Assembly (NCBI GenBank): GCA_964428175.1
Contig: CAYRXM010000013.1
Span: forward strand, 1-49,394
DNA length: 49,394 nt
Reading direction: 5' to 3'
Origin: CAYRXM01 sp964428175
Lineage (GTDB): Bacteria; Chloroflexota; Anaerolineae; JAFGEY01
The notes beneath the pieces are model-generated. The model had not been told where the DNA came from. It did no database searches and saw only the letters and a list, made by a program, of their open reading frames with translations. Below are positions 1-9,166 of this stretch, in pieces. Position numbers and translations under genes: made by a program. Within the stretch, counting starts at the first letter, position 1, and each line of letters opens with the position of its first letter.

Positions 1-47
1 CAACACCCTATCCTACACTCTTTCCCTACACGACGCTCTTCCGATCT
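1..47 (+). other. Illumina adapter left in the assembly
   Basis: Positions 14-47 match the 3' part of the standard Illumina TruSeq/P5 read-1 adapter, ending in GCTCTTCCGATCT. The 13 bases before it do not continue the adapter exactly and have no recognisable origin. Genuine insert sequence starts at 48. The neighbouring carboxypeptidase gene is therefore cut by a library end, not by biology, and any residues translated through this stretch are artefactual. Confidence 0.97.
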
Positions 48-785
48 AATATGAGATGAGCCGCTGTTGGGCTGGCGGTTCTTGCGCCACCAACGATAAG
101 TGCCAGTGGCGATATCATACTCGCCACCATCAGGATTGACATCAAAGACGATATATATCTCACGCGAGTCTACTATGGCTGTGATCTGGGGATTGTTGCC
201 ATAGTAATCCGTCAACAGGTACAGGACGTACAGTGTCATCTCAACGGTAAGGTGTTCGCGAGCATGATGATGGCCCAGAAACAACACCTCCGGCTCGTCT
301 TCGTCTATGTCTACATTGTCGCTGATTTTGACTGCCCACAGGTCGCGATTCTCGCAAGATTTACCAATGCTAAAACGGCTGACGATGTCCGGGAAAGCAT
401 TGGCGACCTGTAGAATCGCTTCGCTCATTTCTGTATAGTTGTGATAGGCCTCATCCTCGGGCGGATAGTCCATGGGGTTTATCACCGCATCGACCACATA
501 ACCGAGTGCGCGAATCTGTTGCACTTCTTGGGGGATAGCACGGATTAACACATAATTTGAGCCTATTTGTTCAATGTAGGCACCTGTCCGCACAATGGCA
601 GTGCGGTCTTTTTTGGTGAATACCTGATGAACATAGTAGACGGCCGGATTGCTGCTCTCGGCCATCAAGACGGGCATGTTGACTAATTCAGTAGAATGCC
701 CGAATAAAGTTGTTGGCTGGCTGATGTATATCAGCACAAGTATCAGCAACGCGATTGAAAACCGGATGCGAATCTGACTGGCCAT
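48..785 (-). CDS. M14-family zinc carboxypeptidase, secreted, 3' end missing
   Basis: The 246 codons present begin at an ATG preceded by GAGGTAA about eight bases upstream. Residues 5-22 form a hydrophobic signal peptide. The next ~100 residues resemble the propeptide of carboxypeptidase T-like enzymes. The catalytic domain then starts: GHHHAREHLTVEM (171-183) supplies zinc ligands His174 and Glu177, NPDG lies at 217-220, and WRKN (233-236) carries the expected substrate-binding Arg region. The third zinc-ligand His and the catalytic Glu would lie in the missing C-terminal part. Members of this family remove C-terminal residues from peptides outside the cell. It follows two other secreted proteins on the same strand, 113 bp downstream of the PHP protein. 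The family call is firm. Substrate preference cannot be read from the fragment. Confidence 0.9.
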
Positions 786-898
786 TCGAATTTACCTCGA
801 GCGATTTGAACGGGCAGAAGCAATAGTCCCAAGCGCTGTCCAGCGTATTTTCTGACTTGCATATTCTATTTGCCTTGCGGTTCTGGCATACTCCCCTA

Positions 899-2548
899 TT
901 ACGGGTGGCTTGTCTTGAAAACTAGGGGCACATAGACGACAAATGGCTGCACCGAGACTGGTTCCGATACTTGATAGCTGTTAAATGCATCTGATACAGT
1001 CAAAGTCACCGTGTAGGTCTGGAGCGTGTTGATTGATGGAAAACTGTGTAAAACAGTGCTTGTCTGAGTTGAAATCTGAACACTGTCGCCAAAATTCCAG
1101 GTGTAGGTTAGCGGCGCCACACCACCGGTGATTGTCGCTACGAAACTCACCGGCTGCCCAATCATTGGGAATTCCGGCGTAAAAATAATGTCCACAGCAG
1201 TAATGGGAATGGGTGTCAGGCTAAATGTGGCCGTGACCGTCTTGTTGCCATCGATGGTGAGGGTGGTGGGTGTATCAAGGCCGCTCAAGTCGCCGCTCCA
1301 GCCGGCAAAGTGCCAGCCGGGGTTGGCGACGGCTTGCAGTGTGACCACATCACCGTACAGGTAGGTGTGCGTGCCCGCGCCGGGCGTCAGTGTGCCGCTG
1401 CCGGCCTGGTTGAGGGTGAGGGTATGCTCGGGGATTTCCTCTACCCAGATCGGCGCAGTCCAGGCTTTTTGTCCGCTGCTGTTGGTGACACGCACAAAAT
1501 AGTATCTTGGTGTGTTGCAGGCAAAACTGAATGTCCATTCAACCTCATGCCGGAGCGGGCTGACAGTGTGCGTTTCTTGAACAACACCCCCATTGCGAAT
1601 CAGCTCGATTTTACTGATCCGGTCGCTGCTGCGGCCAGTGTTGGGGTCGCGCACATAGATGGAGACATTGCATGTGCCAGTTGGAATGATCGATCCCATT
1701 ACCTTGTCGTTGATCTGGTAGGCAATTTCCAGATTACGGTTTTGGGTGGCATAAACACGGTGTGCGCGCATGGCCTCATAGATGTTGTCTCGTGTCAGGC
1801 TGGTAGCCAGGATGACGGTGCGGATCTCGCTCTCGGTCAACCACTCGCCGCTGTGATTGTCTTGCCCTGCTGTCGGCGCAATGTGCCAGCCGAAATCCAA
1901 CGCTTCGATGTAGCGGGCTTCGTATATTTGGTTGCGGTTTAGAATTTCGATGGATTGTATCACTGTGTCCCGGTCGGGTGTATAGGTCGAATAATCTGTA
2001 ATGCCCCCATCTGCGCTCGATGGATGGTTCCATTGTGCAATACTGCCCGGTCTCTCGGTCGCCAAATAGTCGTATATGTCAGTGGGGGGGTCCGTCCACG
2101 GAGGGCCGTCGAACCATTCTGTATCAAAGATGTTCAAATCGCCTTCCGTCGTGGTGAATTCAAACGCGGCAATCGAGACAAAATTGGCATCGGTGTAAAT
2201 GTCGGCTTGAACCTTGGTATCCTCCCACTCGGTGAGATCAAGCATATCGGCGTGATCAGACACGGCCAGAAAATGCCCCACTCCCGAGTTTTTGGCATAG
2301 TCGTAAGCATAGGCTGGCGTGCCCCATCCATCGGAATATTCAGTGTGTGAATGCGGGTTGCCAAAATAAAAGTTATAGTTCCAGGTCGAGCGGGCTGGAG
2401 TTGGGCGGGTTGATAGCAATATCAAGACCGCGATCATCCCTAATATCTTGAGGACAGGTATCAGATTGTGTTTTTGCATCAGATTGGGGAGAAACCAGGT
2501 TTTTGTCGCCAGCCCGGTTTTTTGCCCTCTGTCTTTATTGATATTCAT
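899..2548 (-). CDS. Secreted PHP-domain metallo-phosphoesterase with InlB-like repeat and PKD domain
   Basis: 549 residues. A charged n-region of ~28 residues is followed by a hydrophobic segment (about 29-46), giving a signal peptide. AAGGA five bases before the ATG supports this start. The PHP domain follows: HSH at 66-68, SDHAD at 97-101, then WNHPS and QDNHSG, which together provide the His/Asp cluster that binds two or three metal ions. PHP enzymes hydrolyse phosphoesters; secreted versions are common but their substrates are unknown. After it come a divergent InlB-type B-repeat (GWHFAGWSGDLSG, ending TVTATFS) and a PKD domain (YTWNFGD, YTVTLTVSDA). The protein ends in VYVPLVFK plus four residues, a hydrophobic Tyr-x-Pro tail resembling the end of the next upstream gene's product. 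Likely displayed on or released from the cell surface. Confidence 0.85.
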   Translation of the reverse strand: MNINKDRGQKTGLATKTWFLPNLMQKHNLIPVLKILGMIAVLILLSTRPTPARSTWNYNFYFGNPHSHTEYSDGWGTPAYAYDYAKNSGVGHFLAVSDHADMLDLTEWEDTKVQADIYTDANFVSIAAFEFTTTEGDLNIFDTEWFDGPPWTDPPTDIYDYLATERPGSIAQWNHPSSADGGITDYSTYTPDRDTVIQSIEILNRNQIYEARYIEALDFGWHIAPTAGQDNHSGEWLTESEIRTVILATSLTRDNIYEAMRAHRVYATQNRNLEIAYQINDKVMGSIIPTGTCNVSIYVRDPNTGRSSDRISKIELIRNGGVVQETHTVSPLRHEVEWTFSFACNTPRYYFVRVTNSSGQKAWTAPIWVEEIPEHTLTLNQAGSGTLTPGAGTHTYLYGDVVTLQAVANPGWHFAGWSGDLSGLDTPTTLTIDGNKTVTATFSLTPIPITAVDIIFTPEFPMIGQPVSFVATITGGVAPLTYTWNFGDSVQISTQTSTVLHSFPSINTLQTYTVTLTVSDAFNSYQVSEPVSVQPFVVYVPLVFKTSHP

Positions 2549-2576
2549 GTTTATCCTTTTTTATTCGAGTACCGGC

Positions 2577-4598
2577 TCAAGGTCGTGCATAGCGCATGAT
2601 CTGTGGAAAATAAATTCCGTGCCCATTGGCCACTACCGAGCCATACTTTTCCCACACATGTCCCATCCCGTCATCGATCAAGGCCGTGTTGCGGATAAAA
2701 TGAGGCTCGGTAATGCCCGAATCGACCGTAGCGCTGAAGGTAAGGGTCACCGGCACGCCGGTCAATACACTGCCGCTCCAGGTAACAGTTCCGCCAACCT
2801 GGCTGGCGCTGCCCGCCGAAGCCCACAGCCCGCCCGCGTAATGCAGTTCAGCGGGCAGCGTGTCGGTGACACGCACATTGGGCAAGGCCAGGCCGGGGTT
2901 ATGCAAAACGATGGTGACTGCCAGCGTATCGCCGGGGCCGGGCAGCGGCGGCTGCATTGATTTGAGCGAGTTTTTCACCGAGCCTTGCAAGGCAGAGCCG
3001 GTACGTTGGAAATTGCCTCGCCCCGTGGCCCATAAAATGCGGGCATTGGCCGTGCCGGGCAGATCATAGGCCACCAAACCGGCCCAGGCCGTGGCCAGCA
3101 CCACTTCCAGGTCAGGATCGCCGTCAATGTTGGACAGGGTGGGTGCGCCCAGCGATCCATTCCAATTGGGCATCTCGGTCGCGTCGGGCAGGGGCACTTT
3201 GTGCAGCAGGTTGCCCAGGTAATCGAGCACATACAAATGCCCACTGCGATTGCTGCTCCGCTGCGGCCAAGAGCCGAAAATCACCTCGGCCTTGCCATCA
3301 TTGTTCAGATCTGCGACCACCGGCTCGGAAGCAAACCGGTAAAACCCCTCGGCCGGATCATAGACCGAAAACGGCCAGTTGCCATGCTCGGTTTTGTCCA
3401 GCCAAAAAGCGTGCATGCGGCCATCATACGAGGGAAAAAGTATCTCGGCCAGGCCGTCGCCGTCCAGGTCGACAACTACCGGGTTGGGGAGAACGATCTT
3501 GATCACGCTGTCATTTTCGTTCAGTGGCGCGCCGGTGTCTACCGGTGGGGTGCGCCAGTCAAAGCCATCCATGTTGAAGCGGCTGCGGTCGGCGTTGAAA
3601 ATATAGAGGCCGGTATAGCGACTTTTCAATCCCGAAAAAGAACAGTCATAGACATTGCCGGTGGCGATCACCTCGGCGATACCGTCGCCATTCACGTCGG
3701 CGATCACGGCCGGGTTGTGTGCAAAGTTGAGGCGATAGCGTTCGGCGCGCCCATCGCCCGATTTGCACGAGCCTCCCCACTGGCTCAACTCGGTGTCCAG
3801 GCTCTCCCAGGTTTCCACGCCCCCCCACTTGACGCCAGCGCCATACATTGAGTGCGCTTGAATTTGGCTGCCATTAGCCTCATAGGCACAAATGTACTGC
3901 AAATCTGAAGGCACCACAATCTCACCCCGGCCATCGCCATCCAGGTCGCCCACGGCGGCATTGTCATTGAACACGCCATAAGCATAGCTGCCGCTGACGC
4001 TCAACTGCGGCCAGCCGGCGCGCAGCGCGCCGGTGTGCTCATAGACCCAGGTGTTGACCTTGCTATAGACCCCACCAGTGACCACGATCTCCATTGAGCC
4101 GTCGTTGTCCAGGTCATAGACCGACAGGCCGCGCAGTTCATTTGTGGTAGGTTGGCGTGTCCAAACCTTGTTGCCGAGGTGATCAAAGAGATGCAGATAG
4201 CCATTAAACTGGGCAATGACAATTTCCAGGTCGCCGTCACCGTCCACATCGGCCGTCACCACACCCGGCCAGGCAGAATTGTCGCCAATGGATTTTCTCC
4301 ATGATGGGTTCTTGAGCAAGCCGGTTTCCCCATCCAGTGCAAACAGGTAGCGATAGGCATTGCCTATCACTTCGGGCTTGCCGTCTCCATCCAGGTCGGC
4401 CACGGCAGGCGAAGAATACGAGGCGGCGTCGCACCATGTTTCGTGACAACCTCCGCGCTGCCACTTGAGCGCTGGGCGCTGCACCGCCTGTGCTGCCGGC
4501 GCTGCTGCCGGTGCTGCGTGCAGGTCAGGCCAGACCAGAGACGCCGCACTCGAGAGTGCGATCAAGAGAATGCTCGATATGTGCAGAAATCGTTTCAT
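2577..4598 (-). CDS. Secreted FG-GAP/VCBS beta-propeller protein with DUF11-like domain
   Basis: About 673 residues. An in-frame start six codons earlier would put the Shine-Dalgarno GGGGGTG inside the gene, so the ATG at 4598 (MKRFLHIS) is preferred. A signal peptide is followed by at least eight FG-GAP-type repeats with calcium-loop cores such as DLDGDGKPEV, DVDGDGDLEI, DLDNDGSMEI, DLDGDGRGEI, DVNGDGIAEV, DLDGDGLAEI and DLNNDGKAEV, as in integrin-like beta-propellers. Near the C-terminus is a DUF11/CARDB-like beta-sandwich (NVRVTDTLPAELHYAGG), and the protein ends in IYFPQIMR plus four residues. No catalytic motif is visible. A structural, adhesive or polysaccharide-binding surface role is likely. 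It lies 27 bp downstream of the FemAB gene, so it may be co-expressed with the polysaccharide genes. Confidence 0.85.
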   Translation of the reverse strand: MKRFLHISSILLIALSSAASLVWPDLHAAPAAAPAAQAVQRPALKWQRGGCHETWCDAASYSSPAVADLDGDGKPEVIGNAYRYLFALDGETGLLKNPSWRKSIGDNSAWPGVVTADVDGDGDLEIVIAQFNGYLHLFDHLGNKVWTRQPTTNELRGLSVYDLDNDGSMEIVVTGGVYSKVNTWVYEHTGALRAGWPQLSVSGSYAYGVFNDNAAVGDLDGDGRGEIVVPSDLQYICAYEANGSQIQAHSMYGAGVKWGGVETWESLDTELSQWGGSCKSGDGRAERYRLNFAHNPAVIADVNGDGIAEVIATGNVYDCSFSGLKSRYTGLYIFNADRSRFNMDGFDWRTPPVDTGAPLNENDSVIKIVLPNPVVVDLDGDGLAEILFPSYDGRMHAFWLDKTEHGNWPFSVYDPAEGFYRFASEPVVADLNNDGKAEVIFGSWPQRSSNRSGHLYVLDYLGNLLHKVPLPDATEMPNWNGSLGAPTLSNIDGDPDLEVVLATAWAGLVAYDLPGTANARILWATGRGNFQRTGSALQGSVKNSLKSMQPPLPGPGDTLAVTIVLHNPGLALPNVRVTDTLPAELHYAGGLWASAGSASQVGGTVTWSGSVLTGVPVTLTFSATVDSGITEPHFIRNTALIDDGMGHVWEKYGSVVANGHGIYFPQIMRYARP

Positions 4599-4625
4599 TT
4601 TTTCACCCCCAGACACATCCGGCGA

Positions 4626-5726
4626 TCAGTTCGCCGGTCTTGGATTGCTTGAAAGCCGCTCCAGCCAACCCGATGCGGCATCGACAGAGCGACTGCGTCC
4701 CAAAATTTTTACACCGATTTTATAGAGCAGTGGATAATATGCATAGTCATACGCTCCCACATAACTCTCGATGCTGCCGCCAAACCCGCGCTTGAAGGCA
4801 TAGACGCCCCACAAGCCATCCTGTCGATCTTGGGGTATTTCTCGATCCTCGCGAACAATTTCGGCTACTTGATCCGGAATGCCCCACAGATCGCAGCGTT
4901 TCAAACCGGCAGCTTTAGCCCAACGAATGGCCTCCCATTGGATTAAATAACTGGCGTTGATGTTGCGTCCTTGTCTCGAAGTACCACCCCACAAGTGCAT
5001 GCTGGTGTCTCGAAATACAAAGACCATCTTGGAAGCCACCGTCTGACCCTGGTATTGGGCCTGAAACAGTTTAACCGCGCCGGTCTCTTGAAATGCCTGC
5101 CAGGCCCGGTGGTAAAAGAAAGGATCGTGAACCTCGATTTCCTTAATCTCGGCGGTGACGGCCATGATCCGGTCAAACTCGTCCAGGTTGGCCTCATTTC
5201 CCTGAACGATCTGCACACCATCGCGCTGGGCGCGGTGGATGAGTTGGCGCGTTTTTTTGCGCATATTGGATAGCAAGGTCTCTTCATCTGGCGATAAATT
5301 GAGGACAATGGTACTGCGTGGTTGGTTGGTCTGTATAGAGGGACGAAATCCGCTTTCCTTGAGCCATGTATGCGCCTGTTCATTGTCCAGGATGTTGGGT
5401 TCGACTTTGAGAAACACGGCCCGGCCTCGACGTGAGATTTGATGCACGGCTTTCCACAAGGCTTGAACGGCCTGCCGGTCGACGGGGTTGGCGATGGGGC
5501 CCTTGGGAATGTAAGCGAGACCAAGTGGCAGCCAGGGCAAATTTTTGAGCAAGACTTGCGCTCCGGTCACCAATTGTCCATCTCGTGCGATGCCGATGCG
5601 GTGTACTTGCCAACCAAGCGATTTTTTGAATTCGCCCCACTCCCAGGATTGCATCAGGTGTCCATCAGGAGAGTGTGCTACAAAAGCGTTCCAACGTTCG
5701 CGGTCGGGTTCAAGTTGCTCGATCAT
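4626..5726 (-). CDS. FemAB-family acyltransferase (copy 1)
   Basis: 366 residues with the FemAB/FemX double-GNAT layout. The N-terminal half includes LMQSWEWGEFKKSLGW and LAYIPKGP, and the C-terminal half includes SKMVFVFRDTSMHLWGGTS, LIQWEAIRWAK and DLWGIPD. Family members transfer amino acids from aminoacyl-tRNA to lipid II or related acceptors in the cytoplasm. Related proteins also occur in exopolysaccharide loci, where the acceptor is not known. The start is supported only by a weak GGATA. The aminotransferase gene ends 16 bp upstream and a second FemAB lies beyond it. The context favours modification of a polysaccharide or lipid-linked sugar, but peptidoglycan bridge synthesis cannot be excluded. 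Confidence 0.85.
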   Translation of the reverse strand: MIEQLEPDRERWNAFVAHSPDGHLMQSWEWGEFKKSLGWQVHRIGIARDGQLVTGAQVLLKNLPWLPLGLAYIPKGPIANPVDRQAVQALWKAVHQISRRGRAVFLKVEPNILDNEQAHTWLKESGFRPSIQTNQPRSTIVLNLSPDEETLLSNMRKKTRQLIHRAQRDGVQIVQGNEANLDEFDRIMAVTAEIKEIEVHDPFFYHRAWQAFQETGAVKLFQAQYQGQTVASKMVFVFRDTSMHLWGGTSRQGRNINASYLIQWEAIRWAKAAGLKRCDLWGIPDQVAEIVREDREIPQDRQDGLWGVYAFKRGFGGSIESYVGAYDYAYYPLLYKIGVKILGRSRSVDAASGWLERLSSNPRPAN

Positions 5727-5742
5727 GGGTATCCACGCTCAT

Positions 5743-6942
5743 TCATACAGCTGCTTTGCGTTCAAGGATGTGCCTGACGCTTGCAGCCACGTCAAGTGCG
5801 TCGGTGGCATTTAGTCCGGGATAAATGGGCAGATTGACCACCTGGCTGGCAGCTGATCTGGCATTCGGGTATGTGGCGTTGGCCTGGCGGCGATACGGTT
5901 TGAGCAAAGGCAAAGCATATTCATACGTCTCGTCTACGGCCACACCTCGAGCCAGCATACGTTGGCGAAAATCAAGCCGATCATGCTCAAGGATGCGCAC
6001 GGTATAATAGGAATAGCTTGCATTGGCCGACAACGGGGGCAAGATGATATCGGGTGTACCCTCGAGTGCTTGCGCGTAAAGCCCGGCCAGGGCGCGGCGC
6101 CGGGTCACAACTGTGTCCAACTTGGCTAGCTGTGCCAGCCCGATGCGGCCCTGGAAATCGGCCCAGGTCGTGATCGCGTCAGCAGGGAGACTGTCGGACG
6201 TCACGTTGCTGTTTTCATCCAGCCGGTGATGTGGCCCCACTACACCGAGCCGGCTGAGCAGGCCATATACTGCTGGTTGATAGATCAAGTAATTGGCCAA
6301 TAAACGTGTCCAGCGGTCGAGCGCTGCTTTTGAAGCGTGCCGGTTCATATATCGTTCTCGAAAATCGGCGACGCGTTGGTAAAGATCGGGCGAATTGGTG
6401 ACCACCAGGCCACCTTGCACGGCGCACAGTTCTTTGTTGAGGCCCAGGCTGCATATCGCCACGTCACTGCACAGACGAGGAGCTGCCTTTCCAACATCTA
6501 GCAGTCTTTGAGCGCGGTCTTCAATGATCAAGATGCGTTCATCGCCCACAATCTGGCGAATTTGCTCAATGTCGGTTGGGTAGCCGTACAGATGCGTGGC
6601 GATGATTGCCCGCGTGTGTGGCGTCAGAGCCTGACGCAGTGCATCTAGATCCATATTATAGTTGTTGAGATCAATATCAACAAACACGGGTTGGTTACCC
6701 GAAGCTGCAATGGCCTGGGCCACTACCACGCAGGTATATGCGGACAGCACTACCTCGGCTTGTTCGATCTCCAAGGCCCGCAAAACGGCAAACAGGCCAG
6801 ATCGTCCATACGCAAAGGCCAGGCCATAGCGGGCGCCCATACGCGCCGCCGCTGCGGCCTCAAATTCGGCGCGGCCCTGTCCGGGGCGCAGGGCTGCTAA
6901 CATCTCGGCATGGTTGAAAAAGGGGCGATAAAAGGGGATCAT
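5743..6942 (-). CDS. DegT/DnrJ/EryC1/StrS-family PLP aminotransferase
   Basis: 399 residues, close to the family length. The fold-type-I signature is clear: YGRSGLFAVLRAL near the N-terminus, IIEDRAQ at 139-145 (Asp142 would contact the PLP ring nitrogen) and CSLGLNKELCAVQGG, with Lys170 as the expected Schiff-base lysine. Enzymes of this family usually transfer an amino group from glutamate to a nucleotide-linked keto-sugar. The lysine loop deviates from the common SFxxxK...GEGG form (SLGLNK...VQGG), so a non-sugar substrate is possible. The ATG overlaps the stop of the upstream FemAB gene by four bases (ATGA). Sitting between two FemAB proteins, it may provide an amino group that they acylate; that link is inference. 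Confidence 0.85.
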   Translation of the reverse strand: MIPFYRPFFNHAEMLAALRPGQGRAEFEAAAAARMGARYGLAFAYGRSGLFAVLRALEIEQAEVVLSAYTCVVVAQAIAASGNQPVFVDIDLNNYNMDLDALRQALTPHTRAIIATHLYGYPTDIEQIRQIVGDERILIIEDRAQRLLDVGKAAPRLCSDVAICSLGLNKELCAVQGGLVVTNSPDLYQRVADFRERYMNRHASKAALDRWTRLLANYLIYQPAVYGLLSRLGVVGPHHRLDENSNVTSDSLPADAITTWADFQGRIGLAQLAKLDTVVTRRRALAGLYAQALEGTPDIILPPLSANASYSYYTVRILEHDRLDFRQRMLARGVAVDETYEYALPLLKPYRRQANATYPNARSAASQVVNLPIYPGLNATDALDVAASVRHILERKAAV

Positions 6943-7955
6943 TTTCTCATCACCCGTTGATATCCGCTGTACAAAAACTGGCTCACTGCCAGCTTGTTAG
7001 GCGCATGTACGCATCGATAGCGTCCGAATGAGACCAACTGCCCACCGAATTTGGCTTTGAAATCGCGCACGCCATATTCTTCGTCTGGTTTGCCGGCTCC
7101 ACCAAAGTCATAGATCTTGAAACCTTTTCGCGCTCCCCAGTCCAGAATATGCCAGGTTAATAGTTCGTTGGGATCATATTGGCCGTATTCTCGGTTCAGA
7201 CCGCCATACCAACCGTACAGTGTGTCCTTGTAACCCAATTCGACAGAACAGGCTGCAATGTGGCCATCTATCCGAGCCACCCAAAATGTAGCCATTCCTC
7301 TAGCATGTAGCAAGTCAAGTGCCGCTTGAAACAGCGAACGGTCGGTCAGTGGAACGCGCGCACGGTGATATGTTTGTTGCAAAACTGTGTACCAATCTTC
7401 TAAATCGCTGAGGCTTGTTATCTCGGATATTTCGATCACACCTTCTCGCAATGCTTTTCGAATGCGTGTTCGCGTTCTTTTACCAATATTTTGAAAAATC
7501 TGATCTGCCGGACGGGCCAAATCGATCAGATAATTGAGATGTTCTTCATAGACAAACCCGTGTGCCTGAAATGTTGAGAGCATATTGCTCGTATCTACCA
7601 AATTACGCAGTTCGGTGAACAGAATGTGTCCTTGTTGAGCTTGCCGATAGGTCTGCAAAAGCAGAGCCAACGCCTGACGGCCCGGCTCTCCTGGCGCGCA
7701 TAACACGCTGCCATATAAAACGGCTCGGGTAGTCCAAGATCGTAACACATTGCTCAAGTTGATTTGCACCGGCAGAAACAAAACTAGTACGTGATCGTCA
7801 TCATCAATAGCAGCCCACAACTCGGGATGGTAGTTTTTGGCACGCTTGAATACCTGAAACATTTCGGGGGTGTGGAAAATATTGCTCTCAGGGTGCGTTT
7901 GCACAAAATGATGCCACGCTTCCGACTGTAAATCGCGGACAATTTTCAAGTTCAA
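6939..7955 (-). CDS. FemAB/GNAT-fold acyltransferase (copy 2)
   Basis: 338 residues. Recognisable blocks are NIFHTPEMFQVFKRAKNY, TRTRIRKALREGV, a GNAT-like stretch (FWVARIDGHIAACSVELGY), LYGWYGGLNREYG, LLTWHILDWGARKG and YDFGGAGKPDEEYGV. The last resembles FemAB proteins of exosortase/polysaccharide loci more than FemX of Gram-positive cell walls. It is clearly diverged from the FemAB copy at 4626-5726, so this is not a recent duplication. Both ends overlap neighbours by four bases, so translational coupling within an operon is likely. Reaction and acceptor are not determined from sequence. Confidence 0.8.
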   Translation of the reverse strand: MNLKIVRDLQSEAWHHFVQTHPESNIFHTPEMFQVFKRAKNYHPELWAAIDDDDHVLVLFLPVQINLSNVLRSWTTRAVLYGSVLCAPGEPGRQALALLLQTYRQAQQGHILFTELRNLVDTSNMLSTFQAHGFVYEEHLNYLIDLARPADQIFQNIGKRTRTRIRKALREGVIEISEITSLSDLEDWYTVLQQTYHRARVPLTDRSLFQAALDLLHARGMATFWVARIDGHIAACSVELGYKDTLYGWYGGLNREYGQYDPNELLTWHILDWGARKGFKIYDFGGAGKPDEEYGVRDFKAKFGGQLVSFGRYRCVHAPNKLAVSQFLYSGYQRVMRK

Positions 7956-9166
7956 GACGCACTCTCCGATTTTTTGCTCAATTTCTGGCTCGACGTAACC
8001 GTGTCAGGGATCAAGGCGTGGTAGACTGCCAGATAGGCCTCACGTTGATGCTTCCATTGATATTGTTCGTACAATTCTGCGGCATTATGGGCCATTCTCT
8101 GTCGCTTTTCAGAGTTTTGGTAGATTTCGATCATGGCTCGGGCCAGGTCGTCGGCGTTACCCGGCTCAAAAAAACAAATGCTGGTCTCATCAAAATAGGC
8201 GCATACGGCATCCAGCCGCGAGGCGATGATTGGCTTGCTAAAGGCCATAAAGTCATACATCTTGCCTGTATGCACCAGATTGGAATAGGGCGATGATTTC
8301 TGAGCCACAATGCCGACATCGGCCTGCGCCAACTCTTGCACCAGCCGTGCAAAAGGCACAAACCCAAGAAATTTCACATGTTCTTCCAATCTCATTTCTC
8401 GAATCTGGCGCACAAATTCTTGCTCATACCCCCCCTCACCGGTGATGTGCAGGCGCACGTTGGGAATGACCGAGTGTACCTGGTCGATGGCTTGCAGCAT
8501 GGTATCGTGCCCGTAGCGTTCTTGGATGGCGCCATGGCACAAAAAGATGAACCCGTCTTTTTCGGGCAGGTCGGCAGGGTTGGGCATTGGCTCAAAAAGG
8601 CGTGGATCGGGCACATTAAGCACAACCGTGATCTTGGACGGGTTGGCGCCGCGTGAGACAAAGCGATCTTTGATCGGCTGGGTGACGGTGAACGCTGCAT
8701 GCACATATTTCAAAGCCAACTGCTCGATGATCTGGAGCAGCTTGATCGGCCAGGCGGCCTGGAACCGAGTGGCCCACAGCTCGGGCATCGGCTCGTATAG
8801 CTGCAAAGTGACCTTGGCGCCCAGCAGCCGGGGGATCAGGGTGGCAAAGATCAGAAAATCGGGCATCGTATTGACCTGGATGGCTGCAAACGGGCGGTGC
8901 AAGTGATCCCAGGGTAGTCGAAAGGCCACATAGAAGAAAAAGAGGGCATATTCAATCAGGTTGTTGATCGCTCCACCCCATTTGCGCTGCAAGGCCACCC
9001 GATGTACGTGGATGCCATCAATGATCTCTTCTGCTGGCTGTATATCGCGGATGCAATACACATCCACGTCAAAGCCGGCCTGGTGTAAAGCTGTTGCCTC
9101 GCGCTGTACAAGTTTGTCTTGTGGGTAATGAAGCAGTCGAATGATTGCGATTCGTTTTTTCGTCAT
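7952..9166 (-). CDS. GT4-family glycosyltransferase (tandem copy A)
   Basis: 404 residues, GT-B fold. The N-terminal Rossmann-like domain starts RIAIIRLLHYPQDKLVQREA, the typical acceptor domain with FDVDVYCIR. The C-terminal donor domain has FLCHGAIQERYGHDTML (the nucleotide-sugar-binding Gly/Arg region), KFLGFVPFARLVQELAQADVG, LVHTGKMYDFMAFSKPIIAS and FFEPGNADDLARAM. It uses a nucleotide-sugar to extend a lipid-linked oligosaccharide in the cytoplasm; the sugar cannot be predicted. It is the close paralogue of the adjacent upstream gene (9163-10347) and overlaps it by four bases. The tail after residue ~385 (TVTSSQKLSKKSESAS) differs from the paralogue. Confidence 0.88.
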   Translation of the reverse strand: MTKKRIAIIRLLHYPQDKLVQREATALHQAGFDVDVYCIRDIQPAEEIIDGIHVHRVALQRKWGGAINNLIEYALFFFYVAFRLPWDHLHRPFAAIQVNTMPDFLIFATLIPRLLGAKVTLQLYEPMPELWATRFQAAWPIKLLQIIEQLALKYVHAAFTVTQPIKDRFVSRGANPSKITVVLNVPDPRLFEPMPNPADLPEKDGFIFLCHGAIQERYGHDTMLQAIDQVHSVIPNVRLHITGEGGYEQEFVRQIREMRLEEHVKFLGFVPFARLVQELAQADVGIVAQKSSPYSNLVHTGKMYDFMAFSKPIIASRLDAVCAYFDETSICFFEPGNADDLARAMIEIYQNSEKRQRMAHNAAELYEQYQWKHQREAYLAVYHALIPDTVTSSQKLSKKSESAS

